Shown here one piece after another: positions 1 to 9,500 of a stretch of DNA of 64,000 bases (positions within the stretch are counted from its first letter, which is position 1; the number at the start of each line of letters is the position of its first letter). Source of the stretch: Gammaproteobacteria bacterium (GTDB taxonomy: Bacteria; Pseudomonadota; Gammaproteobacteria; Pseudomonadales; Azotimanducaceae); NCBI GenBank assembly GCA_026707045.1, contig JAPOXO010000012.1:1-64000 (forward strand), given 5' to 3'. The translations under genes and the position numbers were made by a program. The notes beneath the pieces are model-generated. The model saw nothing but the letters and a program-made list of their open reading frames with translations. It was not told where the DNA came from and did no database searches.

Positions 1-1343
1 GTGACTTCCTGGTCGTCCAATGTGCCAACCATCATCGGTGCTGCGTTTTCGACTTCGGCTTCAAATGTCGTCATTGCGTACAGCCCATCGGGGTCCGTTG
101 CAGTCACGGTAATGGTCGTCATTCCGACCTTGACACCAGTTACAGTGACATCCGTGCCATCCACGGAAACCGTCGCGGCTGCCTCATTGGAGGACATAAC
201 GCTATAGTTCAGAGCGTCACCATCAGGATCCATGAAAGTGTCCATAATCGAAACCATGGCCGGCTCGACTACCGTCAAGGTTTGGTCGTCGATTTCGTTT
301 ACAACCATGGGAGCCGAATTCTCGACTACTGCTTCGAAGGTCGCCATTGCGTAGAGTCCATCAGGGTCTGTCGCTGTGACTGTGATGGTCGCCATTCCGA
401 CTTTCACGCCCGTAACAGTGACATCCATTCCATCGATGTCCGCAGTCGCGGCATCCATGTTTGACGACTCGACGCTGTAGCGCAATGTGTCGCCATCCGG
501 ATCAGTGAACACTCCTTCGACCGAAACCATGGCCGGTTCGACAACGTTCAAGGTTTGATCCTCGATCTCGCCGACAACCATGGGAGCTGCATTCTCGACC
601 TCAGCCTGGAATGTCGTCGTTGCCGACAGTCCTTCGGGATCCATTGCAGTGACGGTGACGGATGTGATTCCGACTTTGACTCCCGTTATTGTGAGATCGG
701 TTCCACTCAGCATCGCAGTAGCAATTTCTGTGTTCGCCGACATCACGGAGTAGGACAGAGGATCTCCATCCGGATCCATGAATACACCTGCAATCGAAAC
801 CATGGCTGGATCAACCACATTCAATGTTTGGTCCACAATCGTTGCAACTACAACTGGCGGATCGTTCGCGGGCTCAACCACCATATCGAAGGTTGTGCGC
901 GCTACTTGCCCTACATCGTCGGTTGCCGTTACAGTAATCGTTGCGGTTCCTACACCGATTCCAAACACACGTACGGAATTGGTGCTGGCGCGATAAATTG
1001 CATCAGCAATTTCGTCGTCGGAACTTGATGCGGAGTAACTCAGTTCTCCTTCATCTGTGAAGATACCGGCAATCGATACGTCGGTGTTCTCGCCAACTTC
1101 TATCAGTCCATCGTCGATGGATCCGACAACGACCGGTGGATAGTTGGGTACTAGAACCTCAACCTCAAACGAGTCGCTTGCGGTCTGGCCCACTTCATCG
1201 GTTGCCGTTACTGTTGCGGTCGTTACACCAATTTCGTCTCCATATATACGGATTGTGTTGGTACCCGCACGATAGACTCCGTGTGCGATATCGTCATTGT
1301 CAAATGAGATGCTGTAGCTCAGTTCGCCGTCGTCTTCGAAGAC
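1..1343 (-). repeat. Tandem 273-bp (91-residue) Ig-like repeats inside the giant gene
   Basis: The landmark AAACCATGGC recurs at 251 and 524, and AAACCATGGCTGG at 797: an exact 273-bp period, or 91 codons. The same layout continues at about 1070 and 1343 with more divergence and slightly variable spacing. Each unit contains DPDG, then a V(D)GTDVTVTGV-like stretch, then TITVTATDPDG, then a Pro-rich link. The units at the left (C-terminal side) are the most alike and those toward the N-terminus are more diverged, which suggests recent expansion near the C-terminal side. The copy number in the full gene cannot be read because the array reaches the window edge. Confidence 0.85.
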
Positions 1344-4300
1344 ACCGTCCATGGAGATGTCAGCCTCTTTGCCCATCTCAAGGGTCAAGTCGCTAAGCGG
1401 AATAACAAGCTCTGGTGCCATATCGGCTGGACCGACGGTCACATTGAAGGAAACCTCGGCAGTCAGGCCCTCAGGATCCATTGCCGTAACCGTTATAGCT
1501 GCGGAGCCTTCGGTTACGCCAGTGATCTCGACGATATTGCCAGTAACGGTGACAACCGCAATCGCTTCGTCTGAACTGCTAGCGGTATAGGTGAGAGCGT
1601 CGTTATCCGCATCGGTGAACACGCCGGTCATCGATACTGTGGTCATGTCGTCGACACGCGCCATCTGGTCAACAGGCACTGCGTTGACCTCAGGTGCGGA
1701 TCCTCGGGCAACGGTGACGAAAAATTCGTCGGTCACAGATTGGTCGATGTCGTCGGTGGCGGTTACTGTCACCAACGTGTCACCGGCCACATATCCGTAG
1801 ACGCGCAAGATATTCATGCTTCGTCGGTAAATCACGTCGGCAACGTTGTCGTCTTCGATCTCAATCTCGATATCGAGCCGACCTTCGTCCTGGAAGATTT
1901 CATCGAGTTCGATGTCGTACCGCTCGTCCATAGCAATCGTTACATCCTCAATCGCTTTCAGCAACATTGGAGGATCGTTGCGCGGTCCTACTGTGATATT
2001 GAATGTCACTGTCGCAGTGTTTTGGTCACTGTCAACCGCCGTCAGAGTGGCCTGAGTTGAACCTTCGGAATGAACCATGACAGTAATCCAAGGATTCATG
2101 TCCTCGTCATAGTCAATGCTCAGAGTCGCCACGTCGGGATCGTCAGTGCCGATTGACAACGTAAACGAATCGCCTTCATCGGTGAATGCATCGCCAGCGT
2201 CGATTTGATCCGGTTGTACACCGACTCTAGTGTTAACGTCATCGATTGCATTGTGATTCGCAACAGGAGGATCGTTGCGAATAACCGTTACGCTGAAAGT
2301 CTGCGAATGAGACTGGTCATTCTGATCAGTCGCAGTGACTTTAAGCATCACGGTACCTGCGCGATTTCCGTATACGCGTAGATATTGCTGCCGCACGATA
2401 GTACCGGTCGCTATATCGTTGTCGTCTGCGGTCACGGTGAACGTCATCGTTTCGTCGTAGGTGTCGTCGCCGTCGTCAAAGTACTCATACAGATCGAAAT
2501 CGTTGCTTCGACCATCCAGTTGAACTTCCATATCGGGAATTGCACCAGACGCTGCCGTCATGGGTGGATTGTTCTGTTCCACAGTGGCTTTGAATCGCTT
2601 GTAGACAGAGTTTCCTTGTCGATCTTCAGCTGTTACCGTAATTCGAGCGGGTCCAGTCCCTACGTTTTTGCCTTCTATGCAGACGTCTTCGTTGTTTCGG
2701 ATCGTGACAGCCACATCGCCCGGTCGGGTCGACGTCGCTTCGATCAGCAGTCCGGCAGCTTTGTCTGATTCGTCAGGATCCGAGAAGTGGTCGCTTGCGC
2801 GAATCACACACTGGGTCATGCCCAGCAAAATTCTCTGATCGGGAATGATCTCGTCGGTCGCTACGGGAGGTTCATTGACGTCCGTGACGTTAATGGTCAC
2901 GTCCAATGTCGCAGCGCCGCCATAGCCGTCGGATGCAGTGACTATCAGATCGTAGGACGTATTGCCGCCTTCGTAGTCAAGTCCGGATTTCGCAAGCACT
3001 ATTTGTGCTGTTTCTCCCGAGGTCGTCAGAGCGAACATGCTTGATCCACTAAGTTCATACGTGATCGTGTCGCCAACATCTGGATCGTCAGCTTCAATTC
3101 TGCTGCCGATGTTGGTTCGAGCGGGTGTGTTCTCAGCAACTGCATAAGTGACGGAACCCAGTCCTCCTGGGAAATTGGGAGAACGGTTGGAGTTCTTCAC
3201 ATGCGCCGTGAAGTAACCGTATGCACGATAGCCGGAAGTATCCGTAGCGGAAACTTCAATCTCCACCTCCGCCTTTCTGGCCAAAGTTTCGTCCGTTGGC
3301 TCGACCGTTACTACACCATCCGACTCAGACACTTCAACTGCAGTGGACGAACCAACTGTGTTTGCGTCGTAGCTGACAATATCTCGAGCGCCGTCTCCAT
3401 CTTGGACAAAGTCTGCAAGGTCAATGGATTGCGCATAATCGCCGACCACAAAGTACATGTCATCGATGGGCTTGAACGTAGGCGGTTCTTCCACATCTTC
3501 GATGATCACTGTGAATTCAGTTGTGTGAGTCGCACCGGACAAGTCTGTTGCACACAAGTCAATGACGTATCCATCTCGATTCTTTTCGTAGTCCACTTTG
3601 GTTGCGGGAACGGTCAAATCGAACTCATGCGAAACTCCATTGTCCTGTGTTCGACTGCTCATGCGTAGATCGGGTCCTACACAGGGAGTGCACATGCCCT
3701 TGTCGCTCCAGCAGAGTTCGTCGCCAGTAGGTAGCGGGTCATCGGCTGTAAACGTGATCGTGAAGGCTTCGTTTTCGTCAACAGTCCAGCCTCCACTCGC
3801 AATGTATACGCTTCCAGCTTTGGCAACTGCTCGAATCGAAGGTGAGGAATTCCTCCCGTAGGCAAGTTTGATCTTTACAGTGACGGGATCGGAAGTGTTT
3901 GTCGAATCCCCTTCTTGATAGGCAGCAACATCGACCTCGACTTCAACAACTCTTCTCAATCCGAGCAAAGAGAAGTTGTCGCTAGCTGGGTTCTGAGAAG
4001 GAAGATTCATCTCGACCGTGAGCTGTGCGTTCTTACATTGTGAAGCTCCTGCGAGTCTTGCGTCGGCTACGACCATTGGATTGCTGGCCGTACCTATGTC
4101 GGTCGTGTCGCCCGTAATATCGAAACAGAGTCGACCGCCATCTCGATCGTCAAAGTACTTCGCTAGATTGACGACCCGAGATCCTCCGCCATTGGCTTCA
4201 GCGAGCGGCTTGAGCCAAACGTCGTCCGTTCCCGGTTTGAGGAAAGGTGCATCGTCACCTTCCACAACATCCACGTAGATGACCATCGAATCGGTACCTT

Positions 4301-5822
4301 GATTGCCGTTGGTGGCAGTAACAGTAAGTTCGAATTCGTCGCCGGACTCAAGTGGTGACAAGTTGGTTCCGGCAGGAACGCTAATCACGCCTGTGTCTTC
4401 GGCGATTTCTAGGTAAGTGACACCTCTATAAGTACCACCAGTCATGGAGTATTCGATTGTGGCATCGGCTTCCGATACAAAATCACTTGCATCGACTTCG
4501 AAGTCTGCACCTGTCGTTTCAAGATCCCATCGCGATGTAGCAGAGACGACCGAGAAAATCTGCTCAGCGTTGGTTCCAATTTTTACCGGAATTTCGGTTC
4601 TCAGTTCGGAGCCATCCGTTCCTTCCGCTGTTACCACAGCGTAGGTATCGGCCTCCGCCAGGCCCGTCAATCGAATGACATGGTCGTCAGTATTGGCATC
4701 TCCATCATTGATGAACTCAACCCGGAGAGCAGAATTGTTGCCTGACCGCGTGCTGTATGTAAACGTAGTACCCGTTGCGTGAAATGCGGTTCCGGTTACT
4801 GTATCGGTTGTACCGTCAATATGTGGATAGATCCAATCCATCGCATCGATGCTAACTGTTTGAGTGGTTGCAATCCGGATGGGGTTCATATCGTTGATCG
4901 GGTTCGGCGGTGTGGCATCGTCCATTGGACTTTTTGTAGTATGCTCGGCCGCATCGAAGGTTGGCGTACTAAATGGACTGTATGCATCGTCGTACATGTT
5001 GGTCATGGAGCCAGGGTTTACAGCTCTAACGGCGACTTCATACCCCGTTCCAGCTTCTAGTCCGTGTATCGAGTAGATGTGGCCAGTGTCGCTTGCCGGA
5101 GTGTTTTCTGCTATCAAACCTGACATGGTATAGCTCGTCATGCCGTTAGTTCGCCATCCAACTTGATAGTGGGTTGCAGTACCACTAACGTCATCACCAG
5201 TCCAACCGACCACTATGCTCTCTGTGGATTCGGCCTTGAAAGTGACACCAGTAGGTATAGTCAATTGCGTCGGCAAGACTGTGACTGTGAACGTGAATTC
5301 ACCCAGGACATCCGTGAAAGCTCTGGCTGCTTGGATCGTGTACTCAACGGGCGCTGCGCCCCAAGCACTGTCTGTGCCGTCATAGGTGATTGTGTGCTCG
5401 TCGCCCCAACCAGCATCGCCATCGGTTGCGGTTACACCCACATCTGTGACCGTCACTCCCGTCACTCTTCGGAGCAACCTAATTACGTCGTCTTCGGTGC
5501 CGTCGGTCAAATCGGTTATTTGCACGCCATTCTTGAATAGCCTGAAACTCGTAGCGCCAGACCCAACGCACCCATCGTCGTTGAAATTGGGTATGGTTAC
5601 ACTCGCTCCAGTTCCTTGATAGAAGACGATCTGATTCTCGTTACCTACGACCTGCCAATTTGTGCCTTCAGTGACTTCATCAAATTCACAGGTTGCTGTC
5701 TGTCCAAGTACGTTCAGACTGAACGCACCCATTGTGAGAAGGGCTGTGGTCCTAACGATGTTTAGAAAGCTGAGACGCCTCGGTGCGTCAGTGCGCTTTC
5801 GAACCATTAGCAAAGATTTCAT
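1..5822 (-). CDS. Giant secreted FN3/cadherin/Ig-like repeat protein, 3' end outside window
   Basis: The minus-strand frame is consistent at every point I translated (both ends and near 2873), giving at least 1940 residues; it runs off the left edge without a stop. The start is an ATG at 5822 behind a perfect AGGAGG with 6-nt spacing. Residues 1 to about 40 are a basic stretch and a hydrophobic segment ending near VLGQ, read as a signal peptide. A fibronectin type III-like domain lies at about 185-290. Cadherin-like domains follow, with the hallmark INVTDVNEPP at about residue 981-990. The visible C-terminal part is a tandem array of about 91-residue Ig-like units. It is related in style to the giant gene at 12210-17870, which ends in a beta-barrel, so a barrel may lie beyond the left edge (inference). 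Likely role: adhesion or cell-surface contact, calcium-stabilised. The exact family is not recognised. Confidence 0.85.
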   Translation of the reverse strand, partial: MKSLLMVRKRTDAPRRLSFLNIVRTTALLTMGAFSLNVLGQTATCEFDEVTEGTNWQVVGNENQIVFYQGTGASVTIPNFNDDGCVGSGATSFRLFKNGVQITDLTDGTEDDVIRLLRRVTGVTVTDVGVTATDGDAGWGDEHTITYDGTDSAWGAAPVEYTIQAARAFTDVLGEFTFTVTVLPTQLTIPTGVTFKAESTESIVVGWTGDDVSGTATHYQVGWRTNGMTSYTMSGLIAENTPASDTGHIYSIHGLEAGTGYEVAVRAVNPGSMTNMYDDAYSPFSTPTFDAAEHTTKSPMDDATPPNPINDMNPIRIATTQTVSIDAMDWIYPHIDGTTDTVTGTAFHATGTTFTYSTRSGNNSALRVEFINDGDANTDDHVIRLTGLAEADTYAVVTAEGTDGSELRTEIPVKIGTNAEQIFSVVSATSRWDLETTGADFEVDASDFVSEADATIEYSMTGGTYRGVTYLEIAEDTGVISVPAGTNLSPLESGDEFELTVTATNGNQGTDSMVIYVDVVEGDDAPFLKPGTDDVWLKPLAEANGGGSRVVNLAKYFDDRDGGRLCFDITGDTTDIGTASNPMVVADARLAGASQCKNAQLTVEMNLPSQNPASDNFSLLGLRRVVEVEVDVAAYQEGDSTNTSDPVTVKIKLAYGRNSSPSIRAVAKAGSVYIASGGWTVDENEAFTITFTADDPLPTGDELCWSDKGMCTPCVGPDLRMSSRTQDNGVSHEFDLTVPATKVDYEKNRDGYVIDLCATDLSGATHTTEFTVIIEDVEEPPTFKPIDDMYFVVGDYAQSIDLADFVQDGDGARDIVSYDANTVGSSTAVEVSESDGVVTVEPTDETLARKAEVEIEVSATDTSGYRAYGYFTAHVKNSNRSPNFPGGLGSVTYAVAENTPARTNIGSRIEADDPDVGDTITYELSGSSMFALTTSGETAQIVLAKSGLDYEGGNTSYDLIVTASDGYGGAATLDVTINVTDVNEPPVATDEIIPDQRILLGMTQCVIRASDHFSDPDESDKAAGLLIEATSTRPGDVAVTIRNNEDVCIEGKNVGTGPARITVTAEDRQGNSVYKRFKATVEQNNPPMTAASGAIPDMEVQLDGRSNDFDLYEYFDDGDDTYDETMTFTVTADDNDIATGTIVRQQYLRVYGNRAGTVMLKVTATDQNDQSHSQTFSVTVIRNDPPVANHNAIDDVNTRVGVQPDQIDAGDAFTDEGDSFTLSIGTDDPDVATLSIDYDEDMNPWITVMVHSEGSTQATLTAVDSDQNTATVTFNITVGPRNDPPMLLKAIEDVTIAMDERYDIELDEIFQDEGRLDIEIEIEDDNVADVIYRRSMNILRVYGYVAGDTLVTVTATDDIDQSVTDEFFVTVARGSAPEVNAVPVDQMARVDDMTTVSMTGVFTDADNDALTYTASSSDEAIAVVTVTGNIVEITGVTEGSAAITVTAMDPEGLTAEVSFNVTVGPADMAPELVIPLSDLTLEMGKEADISMDGVFEDDGELSYSISFDNDDIAHGVYRAGTNTIRIYGDEIGVTTATVTATDEVGQTASDSFEVEVLVPNYPPVVVGSIDDGLIEVGENTDVSIAGIFTDEGELSYSASSSDDEIADAIYRASTNSVRVFGIGVGTATITVTATDDVGQVARTTFDMVVEPANDPPVVVATIVDQTLNVVDPAMVSIAGVFMDPDGDPLSYSVMSANTEIATAMLSGTDLTITGVKVGITSVTVTAMDPEGLSATTTFQAEVENAAPMVVGEIEDQTLNVVEPAMVSVEGVFTDPDGDTLRYSVESSNMDAATADIDGMDVTVTGVKVGMATITVTATDPDGLYAMATFEAVVENSAPMVVNEIDDQTLTVVEPAMVSIMDTFMDPDGDALNYSVMSSNEAAATVSVDGTDVTVTGVKVGMTTITVTATDPDGLYAMTTFEAEVENAAPMMVGTLDDQEV

Positions 5823-5855
5823 GGAATTCCTCCTTGCGCCAATCCAGCAGCAAGA

Positions 5856-5872
5856 CGTTCAACGAGTGAACG
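5856..5872. promoter_or_regulatory. Small inverted repeat in 5' leader of giant gene
   Basis: CGTTCA and TGAACG flank a 5-nt spacer (ACGAG), 34-50 bases upstream of the giant gene's start. It could form a leader hairpin on the minus-strand transcript or be a protein site. No family is recognised. Confidence 0.3.
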
Positions 5873-5905
5873 CTCGCAACGCAATGGCTGTAATAGTGGA
5901 CCGTT

Positions 5906-5921
5906 ACAACGTGCACGTTGT
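5906..5921. promoter_or_regulatory. Perfect 16-bp palindrome (candidate operator)
   Basis: ACAACGTGCACGTTGT is a perfect dyad with no spacer. It sits 84-99 bases upstream of the giant gene's ATG at 5822, where a transcription factor would act. The form fits a dimeric repressor of the LacI or similar type, but the regulator cannot be named from sequence. Confidence 0.45.
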
Positions 5922-5977
5922 TCCTTGGTCCTTGAGAAGTCATTCCCGCCTCCATGGCCTGGACTCTCGCTTCAAGA

Positions 5978-5997
5978 AATCGAGTGATGACTCGATT
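5978..5997. promoter_or_regulatory. Inverted repeat between the divergent giant gene and haloperoxidase gene
   Basis: AATCGAGT and ACTCGATT are perfect 8-bp arms around GATG. It lies in the 695-bp spacer between the minus-strand giant gene (start 5822) and the plus-strand gene starting at 6518. It may be an operator or a short hairpin; there is no T-tract, so a terminator is unlikely. Confidence 0.3.
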
Positions 5998-6517
5998 GAA
6001 ACAAGCTATCCTTTCGTGGGTTGGCGAGACATTGCTTCACTCATTGAAGTGACTCTGATCAACCTAGTACATCCTTGTCAAGTTTCACAGTTGCGTTGAA
6101 CTAGGAACAGTCCAGCGTTTCTGCGAAACACTTCGACACGATTGTATACAAATCTAGTGTGATTGGTCAACATCTTTTTGTTAGCAATTTTCCCGATGGA
6201 AATACGCAGTTCCTGCGCCGTTTAAATTGCCGAGAATTGGACGGAGAGCAAGCGATAAAGTTCCAGCAATCATCGACGAATTACCCCTTTCGAAACATTT
6301 TGAAATATTTTGTTTCAAAATTCCTCTAAGTTCAGAGAGTGCGGAAGTAAACGGGGTTCTGAGCTTTTTGTTAGAGCCAGCAAATTTGCGATCGATTGCG
6401 ATTGGTGCCTTGATTCCGCTTTTGGGTCTTGCGAAACAATGCCGGAAGTAAGTAAAATTTCGAGTTGTCAAACACCTATACCGAAGCGATATCGGTTTAG
6501 TATTCAGCGAGCAAGTC
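5998..6517. other. Noncoding spacer upstream of the haloperoxidase fusion gene
   Basis: This is AT-richer than its surroundings. Short open frames exist in both directions (for example a 74-codon frame from 6227), but none has a ribosome binding site, a recognisable product or coding-like composition. I see no convincing -35/-10 pair. Nothing else could be identified. Confidence 0.4.
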
Positions 6518-9500
6518 GTGAATTTTCACCTTTCGACTGGTGCGTGTGCAGGTCCAAATCAACAAGCATCGAACTTTCGGAATCGATTGTTGTTGACGGT
6601 TCCTCGATGCTTTATATTTGATTTTCTATGCGGACTTGTAGCTGTACTGCTCGTCGTTTCTTCTAGCGCTCAAACAACCAGGAATCCCCACGGTCTCCGA
6701 TTTACTGAGATCACAAATGCGGGACTTGATCGCCGAGTGTCGGAAAGTGCCATTATTGAGTACTACTCAGACGAACAGACCTTTAGCGGAGGTGTTGCGG
6801 CCGCCGACTACGATCAGGACGGTGATGTAGATCTCTACATCGTGGGCCGACCTGTAGATCCGAATCATCTCTATGAGAATCAGGGCGACGGAACATTTGT
6901 TGAAGTCGGAGAGCAGATGGGAGTCAATGTCAGCCACTGGGGTAGCGGACCAGCATGGGGCGATGTCGATGGAGATGGGGATCTGGACCTGTTTGTAGGG
7001 ACTATTGAACGAGGCTACTACTATCTGTTCGAAAACCGTGTAAATGAAGAAGAAGGCAAGTTCGTAGACATAACCGAAGAGTCCGGTCTAATTATTCGAT
7101 CTACCAACACAGTATCGGCTCTCTTCTTTGACTACAACGTCGATGGCTGCATGGACCTCTTTCTCGCGCATTGGGGTACGCCGTTCCAGGCAAATGTGGA
7201 CACGGAAACTTTGTATCGCAACAACTGCGACAAGACCTTTACTAGCGTAAGCGTTGAAGTCGGAATCGCAGAAAACTTGTCTGACGACACCCGTGATTGG
7301 TCCTTTACACCGAACCTTACCGATTTAGATGGCGATGGCGATGCCGATTTGCTGATGACTGCGGACTTCGGTTCGAGTCACGTATTTAGAAACAACGGAG
7401 ATGGTACTTTTCGGCGAATAACTAACAAAGATGTAATCCGAGATCAGTTTGGCATGGGTGCCGCTGTGGCCGACTTCGACAACGACGGCAGAATGGATTG
7501 GTTCGTCACCTCCATCTACAACCTCGACTACCTGCAAGGTACGTGGTTCGGCAATCGTTTTTATCTAAGTTTAGGCAATGGACATTTCGCCGATGCGACT
7601 GACCATGCGGGAGTTGATGACGGAGGATGGGGATGGGGCGCGTGTGCCGCCGACTTCGATCATGACGGATTCCTGGACATAGCTCATGTCAACGGTTGGC
7701 CAATGCGAGATGCCGCTGGCAAGGACTACACGAACATTCCAGTGCGTCTCTTTCGACACCTGGGCACCAAGACACCTAGCTTTGAGGAGATTGCAGGTCT
7801 GACAAATATCCGCAACGATGGAGAAGGTAGAGGCATAGCTTGTTTCGATGCGGACCGAGATGGAGATCTTGACATCGTCATCATGAACATGAGCAACGAC
7901 CATATCGTGTTCTATCGGAACGACATGTCAAACGATCACAATTACATCTATGTCAAGCTGGAGGGATTGACAGGAAATAAGCTCGGTGTTGGAGCACGAA
8001 TTAAAGCAATCACAGAAAACGGTTCGCAGATTCGCGATCTTGGAAACAACAATAACTACCTCTCGCACAATCCACTGGAAGCTCATTTTGGTTTGGGAAC
8101 CGAGACTTATGTCGACATTGAAGTGCTTTGGCCGGATCTTACGACGACCGTGCTCGAGGACGCACCGATCAACGACATCGTGACCATTAGACAGACTGAA
8201 GAAGCGACTCGACTTGTTGTGAACGGTGGCTCCGGCACGGGTGGCTATGAAGAGGGGGACGAGGTGGAAGTAATCGCCCGAGAGCCGCAGCATGGATACC
8301 ACTTCTCTCATTGGACCTCGAGTGGAGGCGGATCGTTTTCTGATATGTATTCCGCCACGTCCTTGTTCACGATGCCTTCAAGTTCCGTATCGATTACGGC
8401 ACACTACTTGCCGGGCGTTGGGCCCGAAGACGACGTATCGATTGCCCGCCGTTGGAATGAGGTATTGTTGGAAGCGATTCGCAATGACTACGCTCGTCCG
8501 ACAGTGCATGCTAGAAATCTCTTTCACGTATCTTCAGCGATGTACGACGCATGGACCTCCTTTGCGGACCTGGAACAGACCTGGCTCCTTGGAGCGAGCC
8601 AAGCGGGTCTATCATGCGAATGGGAATCGCAGAACGATGAACTGAGCGCAGGCGAAATCAGCTCAATGCGCGAAAAATCGATGAGTTTTGCGGCGTATCG
8701 ATTGATCATTCACAGATTCCACGAATCCATCGGAGCTGCACAGACCTTGAGAGACGCATCCACTCTCATGAGTTTTCTGGATTACGACGAAGACAACATT
8801 TCGCTCGACTGGGAGAATGGTTCCGCAGCGGAACTCGGCAACTATATAGCCGACTGCTACATTCGATTTGGCGGGTCGGATGGTGCAAACGAAGAGAATG
8901 ACTATGCGAATGTCGCGTACGAACCGGTCAATCCTCCTTTGCAGCCTGAGTTTCCAGGCAATCCCGATATTGTCGATCTCAACCGTTGGCAGCCGTTGAG
9001 ACTTGAGGAGTTCATCGATCAAGCAGGCAATCCCAGCACGGAACAGCCTGACTTTCTGAGTCCCGAATGGGGATCGGTAGTTTCGTTTGCGCTCTCGGAA
9101 GACGACTTGACCAAGTACGAGCGAGACGATTTCGAGTACTGGGTATTCCACGACCCAGGTAGTCCTCCAAAGATCGATGACCTATTCTCAGACGAATACA
9201 AGTGGGGATTTTCATTGGTATCCACGTGGTCGGCTCATTTGGATCCAAGCGACGAGGTCATGATTGACATCTCGCCCGCATCTCTTGGAAACATCCAGGA
9301 ATACCCCATTAGCTCGGAGTACGACACATACGACCAGTTTTTCGACCTTTTGGAAGGTGGCGATCCCAGCCAGGGATATACGTCCAATCCCGTTACGGGT
9401 GAACCCTACGAGGAACAGATAGTTCCTAGAGGAGACTACACTCGTGTGTTGGCAGAGTTTTGGGCAGACGGACCCGATTCCGAGACTCCACCTGGACACT

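Noticed and set aside
1..1343. A repeat array that might be mistaken for CRISPR
   Set aside because: The period is 273 bp, the units are coding and there are no short unique spacers.
1..5700. Many plus-strand open frames of 60-160 codons
   Set aside because: They lie antisense to the giant minus-strand gene, whose frame agrees at both ends and at an internal check; none has a ribosome site or a family.
6227..6451. A 74-codon frame before the haloperoxidase gene
   Set aside because: TTG start, no ribosome site, no conserved feature; probably chance in an AT-rich spacer.
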